Positions 44,830 through 53,509 of a stretch of 64,000 nucleotides of DNA are shown one piece after another. Both the position numbers and the translations under genes were made by a program. The stretch spans positions 1-64,000 of the forward strand of contig NZ_WQGO01000011.1 in assembly GCF_013034685.1 (NCBI RefSeq). The letters are read 5' to 3'. Numbering within the stretch: the first letter of the stretch is position 1; each line of letters opens with the position of its first letter. The DNA is from Ruegeria lacuscaerulensis (GTDB lineage: Bacteria > Pseudomonadota > Alphaproteobacteria > Rhodobacterales > Rhodobacteraceae). The notes under the pieces are model-generated. The model did not search any database. It was not told where the DNA came from and saw only the letters and a program-made list of their open reading frames with translations.

Positions 44830-45993
44830 ATGCGTTTGCTCTCTGGCCTTATAGCCGCCGCTCTTTTCGTGTCACCCGCCTTTGCCCAATGCGGAGGCAG
44901 GTTCAACGCCTTTGTCAAAGGCCTGAAATCCGAGGCCTTGCAACAGGGCTTTGACCGCGCCACCGTCGACGCCTTCTTCAAAGGCGTTCAGCAAGACAGC
45001 GCGGTGCTGAAAGCTGACCGCGCGCAGGGCGTGTTCCAGAAACCGTTCATCGAGTTTTCGCGCCGCCTGATCTCGCAAAACCGCATTGATCGCGGGCAGG
45101 CTATGTCGCGCAAATATGACGCCGTGTTTGACCGGATCGCACGCGACTACGGCATCTCACGCGGCGTACTTTTGGCCTTCTGGGCGTTCGAGACCGATTA
45201 CGGTGCCTTTCAAGGCGATTTCAACACCCGCAATGCGCTGGTTACGCTGGCCCATGACTGCCGTCGGCCCGAGCTGTTCCGTCCGCAGATCTTCGCTGCC
45301 ATCGAATTGTACGCGCAGGGCAATTTCGACCCCGCCCGCACCACCGGGGCTTGGGCCGGAGAAATCGGCATGGTCCAGATGCTGCCCCGCGATATTCTTG
45401 AGAACGGCGTGGACGGGGATGGGGACGGCAAGGTCTCGCTGAAAACCTCCGCTCCGGATGCGCTGATGTCGGGGGCCAAGATGCTGTCGGGTCTGGGATG
45501 GCAACCGGGTCAGCCTTGGCTGCAAGAGGTCACTGTGCCCGGCGAAATGGATTGGTCCCTGTCCGGCCCCGGCAAATCGCGCCCGGTGTCCGAGTGGCAG
45601 GCGATGGGCGTTCAGGCCCGCAGCGGGTCGCTGTCCAACCTGCCCGCCTCGCTGATCCTGCCGCAGGGGCATAAAGGGCCCGCCTTTCTGGCCTATCCGA
45701 ATTTCGACGTCTATTTCGAATGGAACCAGAGCTTTACCTACGTCCTGACCGCCGCCTATTTCGGCACCCGCCTTGAGGGCGCACAGATCTATGACGCGGG
45801 CAACCCGGCGCAGGGCTTGTCGGGCGCGCAGATGAAGCAGCTACAGAGCAAACTTCAGGCACGCGGCCATGATGTGGGCAAGATCGATGGCATTCTGGGA
45901 GCCGGAACACGGGCGGCGGTGCAAGCTGAGCAACAGCGACTGGGTCTGCCAGCAGATGCGTGGCCGACGGTGGAGCTGCTGGGTCGTTTGTGA
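44830..45993 (+). CDS. Lytic murein transglycosylase, MltB type, with peptidoglycan-binding domain
   Basis: This is a 387-residue exported enzyme with a signal peptide of about 19 residues (ending A-F-A-Q). The SLT/MltB catalytic domain has its acid Glu in F-W-A-F-E-T-D-Y-G, then G-E-I-G-M-V-Q-M-L-P and D-G-D-G-D-G-K-V. The C-terminal PG_binding_1 domain (about 325-385) has the repeat Q-L-Q-S-K-L ... G-K-I-D-G-I-L-G-A-G-T-R-A-A-V. It cleaves glycan strands to 1,6-anhydro ends. Confidence 0.92.
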   Translation: MRLLSGLIAAALFVSPAFAQCGGRFNAFVKGLKSEALQQGFDRATVDAFFKGVQQDSAVLKADRAQGVFQKPFIEFSRRLISQNRIDRGQAMSRKYDAVFDRIARDYGISRGVLLAFWAFETDYGAFQGDFNTRNALVTLAHDCRRPELFRPQIFAAIELYAQGNFDPARTTGAWAGEIGMVQMLPRDILENGVDGDGDGKVSLKTSAPDALMSGAKMLSGLGWQPGQPWLQEVTVPGEMDWSLSGPGKSRPVSEWQAMGVQARSGSLSNLPASLILPQGHKGPAFLAYPNFDVYFEWNQSFTYVLTAAYFGTRLEGAQIYDAGNPAQGLSGAQMKQLQSKLQARGHDVGKIDGILGAGTRAAVQAEQQRLGLPADAWPTVELLGRL

Positions 45994-46043
45994 AGCGGCG
46001 TCTGGTTTGAGTCCAAAGCGGACAAAGTCATTGCAAAATGATA

Positions 46044-46057
46044 TGCTCCTAGGAGCA
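46044..46057. promoter_or_regulatory. 14-bp perfect palindrome upstream of the monooxygenase gene
   Basis: TGCTCCTAGGAGCA is fully symmetric and lies 46 bp before the ATG of the small ABM gene, next to an AT-rich TTGCAAAATGATAT stretch that could be promoter. It is a candidate operator; no regulator is adjacent. Confidence 0.4.
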
Positions 46058-46103
46058 GAGGCGATTGTGCGTGCAGGAACCGAACTTTACGGAGGACGGA
46101 AGA

Positions 46104-46397
46104 ATGATCATGCGCATTTTTCAGGTCGTGACTCGGCCGGGGAAAGAGCAAGAGTTCAGCAAGTTCTTCCATGAAACAGCGATCCCCTTGATGAGAGGCA
46201 CCAAGGGCATCGTTCAAATATTTCCTGGGGCCGCGCGCACCGACACACCCCGAGACTTCAGCTTTGTCATGGTGTGGGAAAATTTAGAGTCACTTAAGGC
46301 GTTTGTCGGCGAAGACTACCAGAGTCCTCACATCGACCCCGCGGAGGCCGAATTGGTCGAGTCGCGTTCGATCAAACACTATGAGCTGGTCGATTAA
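46104..46397 (+). CDS. Small antibiotic-biosynthesis-monooxygenase (ABM) fold protein
   Basis: This 97-residue protein has the ferredoxin-like ABM pattern: M-R-I-F-Q-V-V-T-R-P-G-K-E-Q-E-F at the start, a middle helix, and F-S-F-V-M-V-W-E-N-L-E-S-L-K-A-F-V-G. Dimeric members degrade small signals or haem, or modify quinones; nothing here decides between these. GGAGG stands 9 bp before the ATG. The next gene (GFA family) follows by 40 bp. Confidence 0.75.
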   Translation: MIMRIFQVVTRPGKEQEFSKFFHETAIPLMRGTKGIVQIFPGAARTDTPRDFSFVMVWENLESLKAFVGEDYQSPHIDPAEAELVESRSIKHYELVD

Positions 46398-46437
46398 AGA
46401 CGATGGCGTGAATTCAAACAACAACTTGGGGGAAGCA

Positions 46438-46896
46438 ATGATCAAGGGGAAATGCGGCTGCGGAACCGTAACGTATCAGATGACGACACCACCTATGTTC
46501 GTCCATTGCTGTCACTGTAGCGAATGCCAGCGACAAACCGGAGCGGCTTATGTCTTGAACGCCATTATTGAGGCTGACCGCGTAGAGCTTGAGGGGCCGA
46601 CCACTGAACATGAACTTTCCACCCCAAGCGGCAAAGGTCAGATTATCACGCGTTGCAAGAATTGCGGCGTCGCCGTGTTCAGCAGCTACATGATCCGTCT
46701 TGGCAAGTTAAAGTACGTGCGTGTTGGAACATTGGACAACCCGGATAAGTGTCCTCCGGATGCGCAGATTTTCACGAACAGCAAACAAGCTTGGGTACCA
46801 CTTAGCGAAGACATTCCCGCCTTTGAGGAGTTTTACAAATTCGATGAAGTGTGGCCCCCGAGTTCGCTAAAACGTTTGGAGACCGCGCTTTCCTGA
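46438..46896 (+). CDS. GFA family zinc protein (glutathione-dependent formaldehyde-activating enzyme-like)
   Basis: This 152-residue protein carries the Mss4-like zinc ligands of the GFA family: C-G-C-G-T-V-T-Y, H-C-C-H-C-S-E-C-Q-R-Q-T-G and R-C-K-N-C-G-V. The prototype Gfa binds glutathione and was proposed to speed S-hydroxymethylglutathione formation; most relatives have no known activity. The ATG at 46438 follows a GGGGGAA site. Confidence 0.88.
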   Translation: MIKGKCGCGTVTYQMTTPPMFVHCCHCSECQRQTGAAYVLNAIIEADRVELEGPTTEHELSTPSGKGQIITRCKNCGVAVFSSYMIRLGKLKYVRVGTLDNPDKCPPDAQIFTNSKQAWVPLSEDIPAFEEFYKFDEVWPPSSLKRLETALS

Positions 46897-46904
46897 TGGA
46901 TCAG

Positions 46905-47255
46905 TTACTCTGGCCTCACCGGATAACGATCCCCTTTTTCGTCAATCAGCACCAACCGCTCACCACTGCGCACATACAGATCGCACCTGCTGAACCCATT
47001 ACGATAGGCGATGCAGACGCTGCCGTCCTCGGCGATGGAATAGGTGCCAAAGGCGGCGTCTCCGCTGGCGTAGGTGTAGGAATAGGCCCCTCCGGCCGAG
47101 AATTTTGCCTGACCGTCGTCAAAAAATGTCAGCGTGCGTCCGGCCAAAGCGTCCAGCTCTTCGGGCGACAGGGGGACGTCTCCGGGTTTCGTGGGCCATT
47201 CGGCGGCAAGGGCGGGGCCAGCGGTCAGCAAGGCGAGGATCAATAGTCGCGTCAT
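46905..47255 (-). CDS. Small secreted protein of unknown function
   Basis: This is a 116-residue protein with a clear signal peptide (about 1-18, ending A-L-A-A). A beta-rich domain follows: L-A-G-R-T-L-T-F-F-D-D-G-Q-A-K-F, F-G-T-Y-S-I-A-E-D-G-S-V-C-I, and two cysteines that could pair. The repeated 'G-T-Y...D-G-x-V-C' pattern recalls small periplasmic beta-barrel proteins. It lies 55 bp downstream of smc on the same strand. Confidence 0.75.
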   Translation of the reverse strand: MTRLLILALLTAGPALAAEWPTKPGDVPLSPEELDALAGRTLTFFDDGQAKFSAGGAYSYTYASGDAAFGTYSIAEDGSVCIAYRNGFSRCDLYVRSGERLVLIDEKGDRYPVRPE

Positions 47256-47309
47256 GGGAACAGTCTAGACCGAACTGCTCTGCAACAGGCATAACGTTGC
47301 AGTGAAAGG

Positions 47310-50300
47310 TTAGGCGACCATCTGTTCGGCTTTCTTCAGGTCGACTGAAACCAACTGGCTGACGCCCTGTTCTTGCATGGTCACGCCGAACAGCCGGTCC
47401 ATCCGCGCCATCGTCACCGCATGGTGGGTGATGATCAGGAACCGCGTGTCGGTCTGGCGGCACATCTCGTCCAGCAGGTCGCAGAACCGCGTCACGTTGG
47501 CGTCGTCCAGAGGCGCGTCGACCTCATCCAGCACACAAATCGGCGCGGGGTTGGCGAGGAACACGCCAAAGATCAGCGCGGTTGCAGTCAGGGTCTGTTC
47601 ACCGCCCGAGAGCAGGCTGAGCGTCGAGAGTTTCTTGCCCGGCGGTTGACACATGATCTCGAGACCCGCGTCCAGCGGATCGTCGCTTTCAACCATGACC
47701 AGATTGGCCTCTCCACCGCCGAACAGATGCTTGAACAGCATGGCGAAGTTCGAATTCACCTGCTCAAACGCCGTCAGCAACCGCTCGCGCCCTTCGCGGT
47801 TGAGGCTGGCGATACCGCTGCGCAGGGCCTTGATCGCCTCTTCCAGATCGGCCTTTTCACCATTCAGCGTGTCGAATTCTTCCTGAACCTCTTTGCTGTC
47901 CTCTTCGGCCCGCAGGTTCACCGCACCCATCGCGTCGCGCTGACGCTTGTGGCGGTTGACCTCGGCCTCAAGCGCGTCGGCGGCGGGCATCTGGTCGGGG
48001 TTCACGTCCAGCTGGTTCAGCAACTGGTTCGGGGTCAGCTGCTGATCCTCGGCAATACGCTCCGCCGCAGCGGTCACGCTTTCCTTGGCGCCGTCACAGC
48101 GTGCCTCGGCGGCGGCCCGGCTTTCGCGCGCTTCCGAGGCCAGACGTTCCGCATCACGTTCGGCCATCACCCATTCGCGCTGCTGAGCTTCGGCTTGGGC
48201 CAGCTTGTCCGCAGCCTCGGCACGACGCGCTTCGGCAGCTTCGATCAATTCGTTGAGTTCTTCGCGCGCTTCGGCGATTTCGCCGGGGGCAGCCAACGCC
48301 TCGGACAACTCTTCCTCAGAACTTTCCTTGCGTTCGACCAGCTCCGAGATTCGCTTTTCCGCCGTCTCCAACCGGTGTTTCCAACCGCTGAGATCTTTCT
48401 TGACCTCTTGACTGCGACGGGTCCGTGCCTCGCCCTCGCGGCGCAATTCGTCATGGGTCGAGCGGTGGGTCAGCATGGTGATCCGCGCGGCCTCGACCGT
48501 TTGTTTGATGTCTTCGACCTGCGCACGGGCGCTGTCCAGATCGCCCAAGCCAGCGAGCGCGCCCTCGGCCTCGCGCAGTTGGGCGCGGGCGGACATGGCG
48601 TCTTCCTTGTGGCGATCCACGGCCAGCGTCAGGGTTTCCAGCTTGCCCTGCGCCAGATTGCGATCCGCCTCGGCCCGGCTGAGTTGCCGCGCGGTTTCAG
48701 CCATGCGTTGATCGGCAGCCCGGCGGGCCTCGCGCGCGCGGCGGTCGGCCTCGGTCACGTCGGCCAGTTGCTGCGACAGCGCCTCATGCGCCGCCCGCGC
48801 GCCATCGGCCTGCGCCTCGGTCCGGGCCAGTTCCTGTTTCAGCGCTTCCAGCTTGTTCAGCTGTTCCAACCGCAGCGCCGCTGCACTGGGCGCGTCCTCG
48901 GCCCAAGCACGGAACCCGTCCCAACGCCACAGATCGCCCGAGCGCGACACCAGCCGCTGACCTGGTTTCAACGCTGCCTGCAACCGCGCGCCCTGATCTG
49001 CATCAACCAACCCGATCTGCGCGATCCGGCGACTGAGGCGATCCGGCCCCGATACATGCAGCGCCAAAGGTTCGGCAACCTCAGGCAAGGGTTGATCCGC
49101 GTCATAGCCCGCAACCTGCACCCAGCCCGACGGCCCGTCACCGTCGACTAAAGGCGCGCGCAGATCATCGGCCAGCGCGGCACCTAGCGCCTTTTCATAG
49201 CCTGGAGCGACGCGCAGCAGGTCCAGCACCTGTCCGCCCTCTGCGGTGTCGCGTTCAACAAGCTTGGACAGCGCGGAGGTCTCGGCCCTTATGGCCCCCA
49301 ACTCTCCCTCGGCCTCAGACCGTTGCGCGCGGGCTTCAGCTTCGCGCGCTTGCGTTTCGCTGCGCAACTCATCGGCGGCGGCCAGTGCCTCTTCGGCGGC
49401 CTCGGCGGCCTCGCGCGCTTCTTCCTCGCCTTCTTGCGCGGCTTCGAATGCTTCGGCGGCGCGTGTCAGCGCTTCGTGCGCTTCATTCACAGCACCGCGC
49501 GCTTTTTCCTCTTCGCCCTCGGACCGGGCCAGCGTTTTGCGGCTGTCTTCGACCAGACGCTGCGCCGATTGGTGACGGGCGACCAAACGAGCCATATCCT
49601 CGGTCTGTTGTGACAGGTGATCTTCTCGATCCTGCAAGACCGACGCCGCCTCGCGCGCGATTTCGGCCGCCTCGGCCACCTTGTCATCATGACCTTCCGC
49701 GGCCTTTGTCAGCTCGCGGGCTTCCCATTCCAGCCGTTCGATCATCTGGCCCGCATCGCGGTTCAGGCCGGTTTCACGCTCGATATCATTGCTCAACTGC
49801 TGAATACGGTTGGTGAGCGTTTCGATGGTCTGACGGGCGCGGGTTTCCTGATCAGAAAGCTGGTCACGTTGCACCTGCTGGCGCTGCAACACGGCGGCGG
49901 CGATGGCCTCTTCCTCACGCAGCGGCGGCAGGGTTTCTTCGATCTCGGCGCGCTTTGCGGCGGCGACACGGGCCTCTGCCTCAGCACGCGAGGCTTCTGT
50001 GATCCGATCGCGCAGCTTCTCCTCGGCCTGTTGGCGGGCCATATCGGCCTCTTTCCAACGACGGTAAAGCAGCATTCCCTCGGCCTGCCGCAATTGTTCA
50101 CCGATCTCGCGATAGCGCGCGGCCTGACGGGCCTGACGCGCAAGTTGCGCCAGCTGCGTGCCCAACTGTTCCAACACGTCATCAACGCGGGTCAGGTTGG
50201 ATTCGGTGCCCTTGAGTTTCAGCTCGGCCTCATGCCGCCGCTGATAGAGGCCCGATATTCCAGCCGCCTCTTCCAGAATACGCCGCCGGGCACGGGGTTT

Positions 50301-50765
50301 GGCGTTGATCAGCTCGGCAATACGGTTCTGCCCCACCAGCGCTGGCGAATGCGCCCCGGTTGAGGCATCCGCGAACAGCATCTGCACATCGCGCGCGCGT
50401 ACGTCCTTGCCGTTGGTCTTGTAGGCGCTGCCGACGTCGCGGGTGATGCGGCGGATGATTTCCAACTGGTCGGTGTCGTTGAACCCCGAAGGCGCTAACC
50501 GTTCCGAATTGTCCATAGTCAGGACCACTTCGGCAAAGTTGCGCGCGGGACGCGTAGCCGCCCCCGCGAATATCACATCTTCCATCGCCCCGCCGCGCAT
50601 GGATTTGGGACGGTTTTCGCCCATCACCCAGCGCAACGCTTCAAGCAGGTTGGACTTGCCGCAACCATTTGGCCCCACCACACCGGTCAGCCCATCCGCG
50701 ATGATCAAATCGGTCGGATCGACAAAGCTTTTGAAGCCGGTGAGTTTGAGTTTGCTAAAGCGCAA
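47310..50765 (-). CDS. smc: Chromosome segregation ATPase SMC
   Basis: SMC compacts and aligns chromosomes with ScpA and ScpB. The protein of about 1151 residues has Walker A G-P-N-G-C-G-K-S-N (near 32), a coiled coil, a hinge domain (about 500-640), a second coiled coil, the signature L-L-S-G-G-E-Q-T-L-T-A and Walker B I-C-V-L-D-E-V-D-A-P-L. The start is a TTG: two are possible, 50771 (M-P-L-R-F-S) and 50765 (M-R-F-S-K-L). The latter matches the family's usual start and has a better-spaced GGGA, so it is used here. Confidence 0.96.
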   Translation of the reverse strand: MRFSKLKLTGFKSFVDPTDLIIADGLTGVVGPNGCGKSNLLEALRWVMGENRPKSMRGGAMEDVIFAGAATRPARNFAEVVLTMDNSERLAPSGFNDTDQLEIIRRITRDVGSAYKTNGKDVRARDVQMLFADASTGAHSPALVGQNRIAELINAKPRARRRILEEAAGISGLYQRRHEAELKLKGTESNLTRVDDVLEQLGTQLAQLARQARQAARYREIGEQLRQAEGMLLYRRWKEADMARQQAEEKLRDRITEASRAEAEARVAAAKRAEIEETLPPLREEEAIAAAVLQRQQVQRDQLSDQETRARQTIETLTNRIQQLSNDIERETGLNRDAGQMIERLEWEARELTKAAEGHDDKVAEAAEIAREAASVLQDREDHLSQQTEDMARLVARHQSAQRLVEDSRKTLARSEGEEEKARGAVNEAHEALTRAAEAFEAAQEGEEEAREAAEAAEEALAAADELRSETQAREAEARAQRSEAEGELGAIRAETSALSKLVERDTAEGGQVLDLLRVAPGYEKALGAALADDLRAPLVDGDGPSGWVQVAGYDADQPLPEVAEPLALHVSGPDRLSRRIAQIGLVDADQGARLQAALKPGQRLVSRSGDLWRWDGFRAWAEDAPSAAALRLEQLNKLEALKQELARTEAQADGARAAHEALSQQLADVTEADRRAREARRAADQRMAETARQLSRAEADRNLAQGKLETLTLAVDRHKEDAMSARAQLREAEGALAGLGDLDSARAQVEDIKQTVEAARITMLTHRSTHDELRREGEARTRRSQEVKKDLSGWKHRLETAEKRISELVERKESSEEELSEALAAPGEIAEAREELNELIEAAEARRAEAADKLAQAEAQQREWVMAERDAERLASEARESRAAAEARCDGAKESVTAAAERIAEDQQLTPNQLLNQLDVNPDQMPAADALEAEVNRHKRQRDAMGAVNLRAEEDSKEVQEEFDTLNGEKADLEEAIKALRSGIASLNREGRERLLTAFEQVNSNFAMLFKHLFGGGEANLVMVESDDPLDAGLEIMCQPPGKKLSTLSLLSGGEQTLTATALIFGVFLANPAPICVLDEVDAPLDDANVTRFCDLLDEMCRQTDTRFLIITHHAVTMARMDRLFGVTMQEQGVSQLVSVDLKKAEQMVA

Positions 50766-50905
50766 AGGCAATGAGTCCCGTGATTCCTATATGCTTGAAG
50801 TCTGCGCAAGGGATTGGGGACCTGTCAACGCAGTTGCGCAGGATATGGGAATTCGACCTGAGTTATCCACAACATCTTGCTCAAATACGCAAGATTACGC
50901 GCAAG

Positions 50906-51313
50906 TCAGTAGGGCGTGCATTCAAACACCTGATAGCCGTAATCGCCGCCGATATCGTCGAAGACGCCCGTATCTACGCATTCATAGTTCGGGCGCGAAA
51001 TTGCAGTCAGCAAAAGGCGCTCGGCCATTTCTCGATCACAGCCCAGTACACCAACGGTGACTGCGGCATCCCCCAGCACATCCAGAATCGGACACCCCGA
51101 CACCTGTGCCATTGCCAACGCTGCGCGGTCGCGGATTGGACCAAGCCGCGGCGCGTATTGCATGTTGATCCGCACCGCCTCGGCCAGTTCACCACGCACG
51201 CGCACGTCAAAGACACTGCCATTCACCGCCACGCGCGTGGCTGGCACATCGCGAAAATGGGGCGTGCCGGCCGAACATGCGGCCAGCACCAGGAGAGACA
51301 GATATCGGATCAT
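50906..51313 (-). CDS. Predicted small lipoprotein of unknown function
   Basis: This is a 135-residue protein with the lipobox L-A-A-C (Cys13). The mature part contains V-N-G-S-V-F-D-V-R-V, a middle helix and three further cysteines (in G-C-P-I-L, G-C-D-R and Y-E-C-V/F-E-C). I recall similar proteins in related genera, with no function. It lies between smc and the aminotransferase, all on the minus strand. Confidence 0.75.
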   Translation of the reverse strand: MIRYLSLLVLAACSAGTPHFRDVPATRVAVNGSVFDVRVRGELAEAVRINMQYAPRLGPIRDRAALAMAQVSGCPILDVLGDAAVTVGVLGCDREMAERLLLTAISRPNYECVDTGVFDDIGGDYGYQVFECTPY

Positions 51314-51348
51314 ACGCCCAGTGTTGCGGGCAAACCGTTAATGAAACC

Positions 51349-52557
51349 TTACCCGATCTGGGTTTTCAGGACCTGCCCCAATCGTGCGATCCCTTCGCGG
51401 ATCGTCGCCTCATCAGAGTTCGAGAAGCTAAGTCGCACGGTATTCGCCCCACTACCATCGGGGAAAAACGCCCGACCGGGTACAAAGGCCAGCTTGACTG
51501 TCTCCAGCGACCGCGCCAACAGCGCGGCGCCGTCGACCCCTTCGGGCAAGGTCAGCCAGATGAACATCCCGCCTTCGGGCCGGGTCCATTCTACCCCGTC
51601 GGGCATATGGTCCTCCAACGCCTGCAACATCGCGTTTCGGCGCGCGCCATAGGTTCGGCGCAACATCGGGATGTGGCTATCGAAACAGGTGCGCGCCACC
51701 TGCTCGGTCGCCATCTGGTTGAGTGTTGGCGAATGCAGATCAGCCGCCTGCTTGATCAGAACAAGCTGCTGGATCACTGGCTGCGCGGCCACGATCCAAC
51801 CCACACGCAAGCCCGGCGAAAGGGTTTTCGAGAAGCTGCCGCAATAGATCGTCCGGCACGCCTCGATCGAGCCCTTACGCTTTTGCTCCAGTGCCAGAAT
51901 GGGCGGGATCGCATCGCCCTCGTAACGCAACGCCTGATAGGCCCCATCCTCGATCACCGCGATATCCAGCGCATCAGCCAGATCCAGCAGGCCCTCTCGT
52001 GCGCGCAAATCAACGGTCTCACCTGTCGGGTTGGCGAAGTCCGGTGACAAATAGGCAAATTTCACCCGCCCTTCGCCCGCTGCCGCGGCGTACTCCGCCG
52101 CTCCTTGGTTGCCGTTCAGGTGCAGCCTGTCGAAGCGCGGCTCATAGGCGTCAAACGCGTTGATCGCCCCCAGATAGGTTGGCCAACCGACCAAGGCGGT
52201 ATCCCCGGGCGATAGGTAGAGCTTGCCAAGATAGTCCAACGCCTGTTGTGACCCCGAGGTGATCAGGATGTTATCAGCCCCACAAGCAATGCCGTTGCCC
52301 CGCGTATGATCGACTAGCCATTCACGCAGAGGACCATAGCCCTCACTGACCGAATATTGCAGCGCGCGGTCACTGTGATCTGCGGTCATTGCGGTCTGGA
52401 ACGCCTGCGCAAATTCTTCTTTCGGGAACAAGGCCGGGTCGGGAATACCGCCAGCGAAGGAAATGATTCCGGGCTGATCAAGAAGTTTCAACAACTCGCG
52501 GATCTCGGACGCTTTCATTCGCGATGCGCGCGCAGCGAACAGCGCTTGTGTCGACAT
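51349..52557 (-). CDS. PLP-dependent aminotransferase, 2-aminoadipate aminotransferase-like
   Basis: This 402-residue class I/II aminotransferase has F-A-G-G-I-P-D-P at the N-terminus, S-G-S-Q-Q-A-L-D-Y, N-P-T-G, the PLP lysine in G-S-F-S-K-T-L-S-P-G-L-R-V-G, and a closing R-L-S-F-S. The arrangement fits the LysN/Aro8-type group that often acts on 2-aminoadipate or aromatic and branched amino acids. It is divergent from a FadR-type regulator, with paired inverted repeats in the shared gap. Confidence 0.85.
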   Translation of the reverse strand: MSTQALFAARASRMKASEIRELLKLLDQPGIISFAGGIPDPALFPKEEFAQAFQTAMTADHSDRALQYSVSEGYGPLREWLVDHTRGNGIACGADNILITSGSQQALDYLGKLYLSPGDTALVGWPTYLGAINAFDAYEPRFDRLHLNGNQGAAEYAAAAGEGRVKFAYLSPDFANPTGETVDLRAREGLLDLADALDIAVIEDGAYQALRYEGDAIPPILALEQKRKGSIEACRTIYCGSFSKTLSPGLRVGWIVAAQPVIQQLVLIKQAADLHSPTLNQMATEQVARTCFDSHIPMLRRTYGARRNAMLQALEDHMPDGVEWTRPEGGMFIWLTLPEGVDGAALLARSLETVKLAFVPGRAFFPDGSGANTVRLSFSNSDEATIREGIARLGQVLKTQIG

Positions 52558-52607
52558 GTGCCCCCTCCCTGTTCGGACATGGGCAGCGTATCGAGGAATT
52601 TTTTAAA

Positions 52608-52622
52608 GTCAATAATTCTGAC
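52608..52622. promoter_or_regulatory. Candidate operator 1 in the aminotransferase/FadR-regulator gap
   Basis: GTCA-N7-TGAC. It shares half-sites and the 7-bp spacer with a second repeat about 65 bp away (centre to centre) on the regulator side. It lies about 50 bp before the aminotransferase start and could overlap its promoter. Confidence 0.5.
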
Positions 52623-52670
52623 CTATTCTCACCTCAAGGCCGCGACATTCTTGTACCCGCCTGCATTCCA

Positions 52671-52689
52671 TGGTCATATGAATTGACCA
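52671..52689. promoter_or_regulatory. Candidate operator 2 in the aminotransferase/FadR-regulator gap
   Basis: TGGTCA-N7-TGACCA, a perfect 6-bp inverted repeat. It lies 21 bp before the ATG of the FadR-type regulator and contains the same GTCA-N7-TGAC core as site 1, which fits autoregulation. Confidence 0.5.
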
Positions 52690-52709
52690 ATTTCAGCGAC
52701 GACATCCCT

Positions 52710-53474
52710 ATGCCCTTCCAAAAAGTTCAGACCGAGAAGCTCTCAATCGCAGTGGTACGGCAGATCGAGTTGCTGATCCTGCGCGGCATTCTACGCCCCG
52801 GCGAACGCTTGCCCGCTGAACGTGAACTCGCCGAGCGGTTGGGCGTGTCGCGCCCATCCTTGCGCGAGGCGATTTCGGAGCTTCAGGAGCAAGGTCTTTT
52901 GGCCGCCAAGGCCGGATCCGGGATCTATGTGGCCGAGGTGTTGGGCTCTGCCTTTTCACCCGCCCTGATCCGCCTTTTTGGCAGTCATCCAGAAGCAGTT
53001 TTCGATTATCTCTCATTCCGTCGGGACATGGAGGGCTTGGCGGCTGAGCGCGCAGCGAGAATGGGATCAGAAAGCGACCTGAAAGTGGTCCAAACGATCT
53101 TTGAAAAGATGGAGGCCGCCCATGCCCGCAACGCTCCGAAAGATGAGGCCAATCTGGACGCGCAATTCCACATGGCCATTATCGAGGCGAGCCATAACGT
53201 CGTAATGCTGCATATGATGCGGTCGATGTTCGACCTGTTGCGCCAAGGCGTCTTTTACAACCGTCAAATGATGTTCAATCAACGCACAACCCGAGAAGCC
53301 ATCTTGGATCAGCACCGTGCAATCAATACCGCGCTACAGGCGCGCGACCCGGAAGGCGCCCGCGAGGCTGTTCAGAAACACCTGAACTTCGTTCAACAAT
53401 GCACACAAGATCACCAAAAGGCTTTACGGAACGAAGAAATCGCGCGGCAGCGACTGGATCATGAAACGCGTTGA
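52710..53474 (+). CDS. FadR/GntR-family transcriptional regulator
   Basis: This 254-residue protein has a GntR winged helix (about 10-75) with R-P-G-E-R-L-P-A-E-R-E-L-A-E-R-L-G-V-S-R-P-S-L-R. An all-helical FCD ligand domain follows (about 90-235), with the metal/ligand residues in D-A-Q-F-H and the later H-R-A-I and H-L-N. The effector is unknown; an amino or organic acid linked to the divergent aminotransferase is likely. The ATG at 52710 is chosen because the GntR domain starts directly after it. The frame is open 62 codons further upstream through the operator region. Confidence 0.9.
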   Translation: MPFQKVQTEKLSIAVVRQIELLILRGILRPGERLPAERELAERLGVSRPSLREAISELQEQGLLAAKAGSGIYVAEVLGSAFSPALIRLFGSHPEAVFDYLSFRRDMEGLAAERAARMGSESDLKVVQTIFEKMEAAHARNAPKDEANLDAQFHMAIIEASHNVVMLHMMRSMFDLLRQGVFYNRQMMFNQRTTREAILDQHRAINTALQARDPEGAREAVQKHLNFVQQCTQDHQKALRNEEIARQRLDHETR

Positions 53475-53509
53475 TCTGACATGATGGACCGCCTGAATGT
53501 CAGCGGGGT

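Noticed and set aside
47373..49151. Long open frame opposite smc (592 codons)
   Set aside because: It is antisense to the conserved ATPase-head and coiled-coil coding region; the Leu/Arg/Gln/Gly-rich translation reflects codon complement of SMC.
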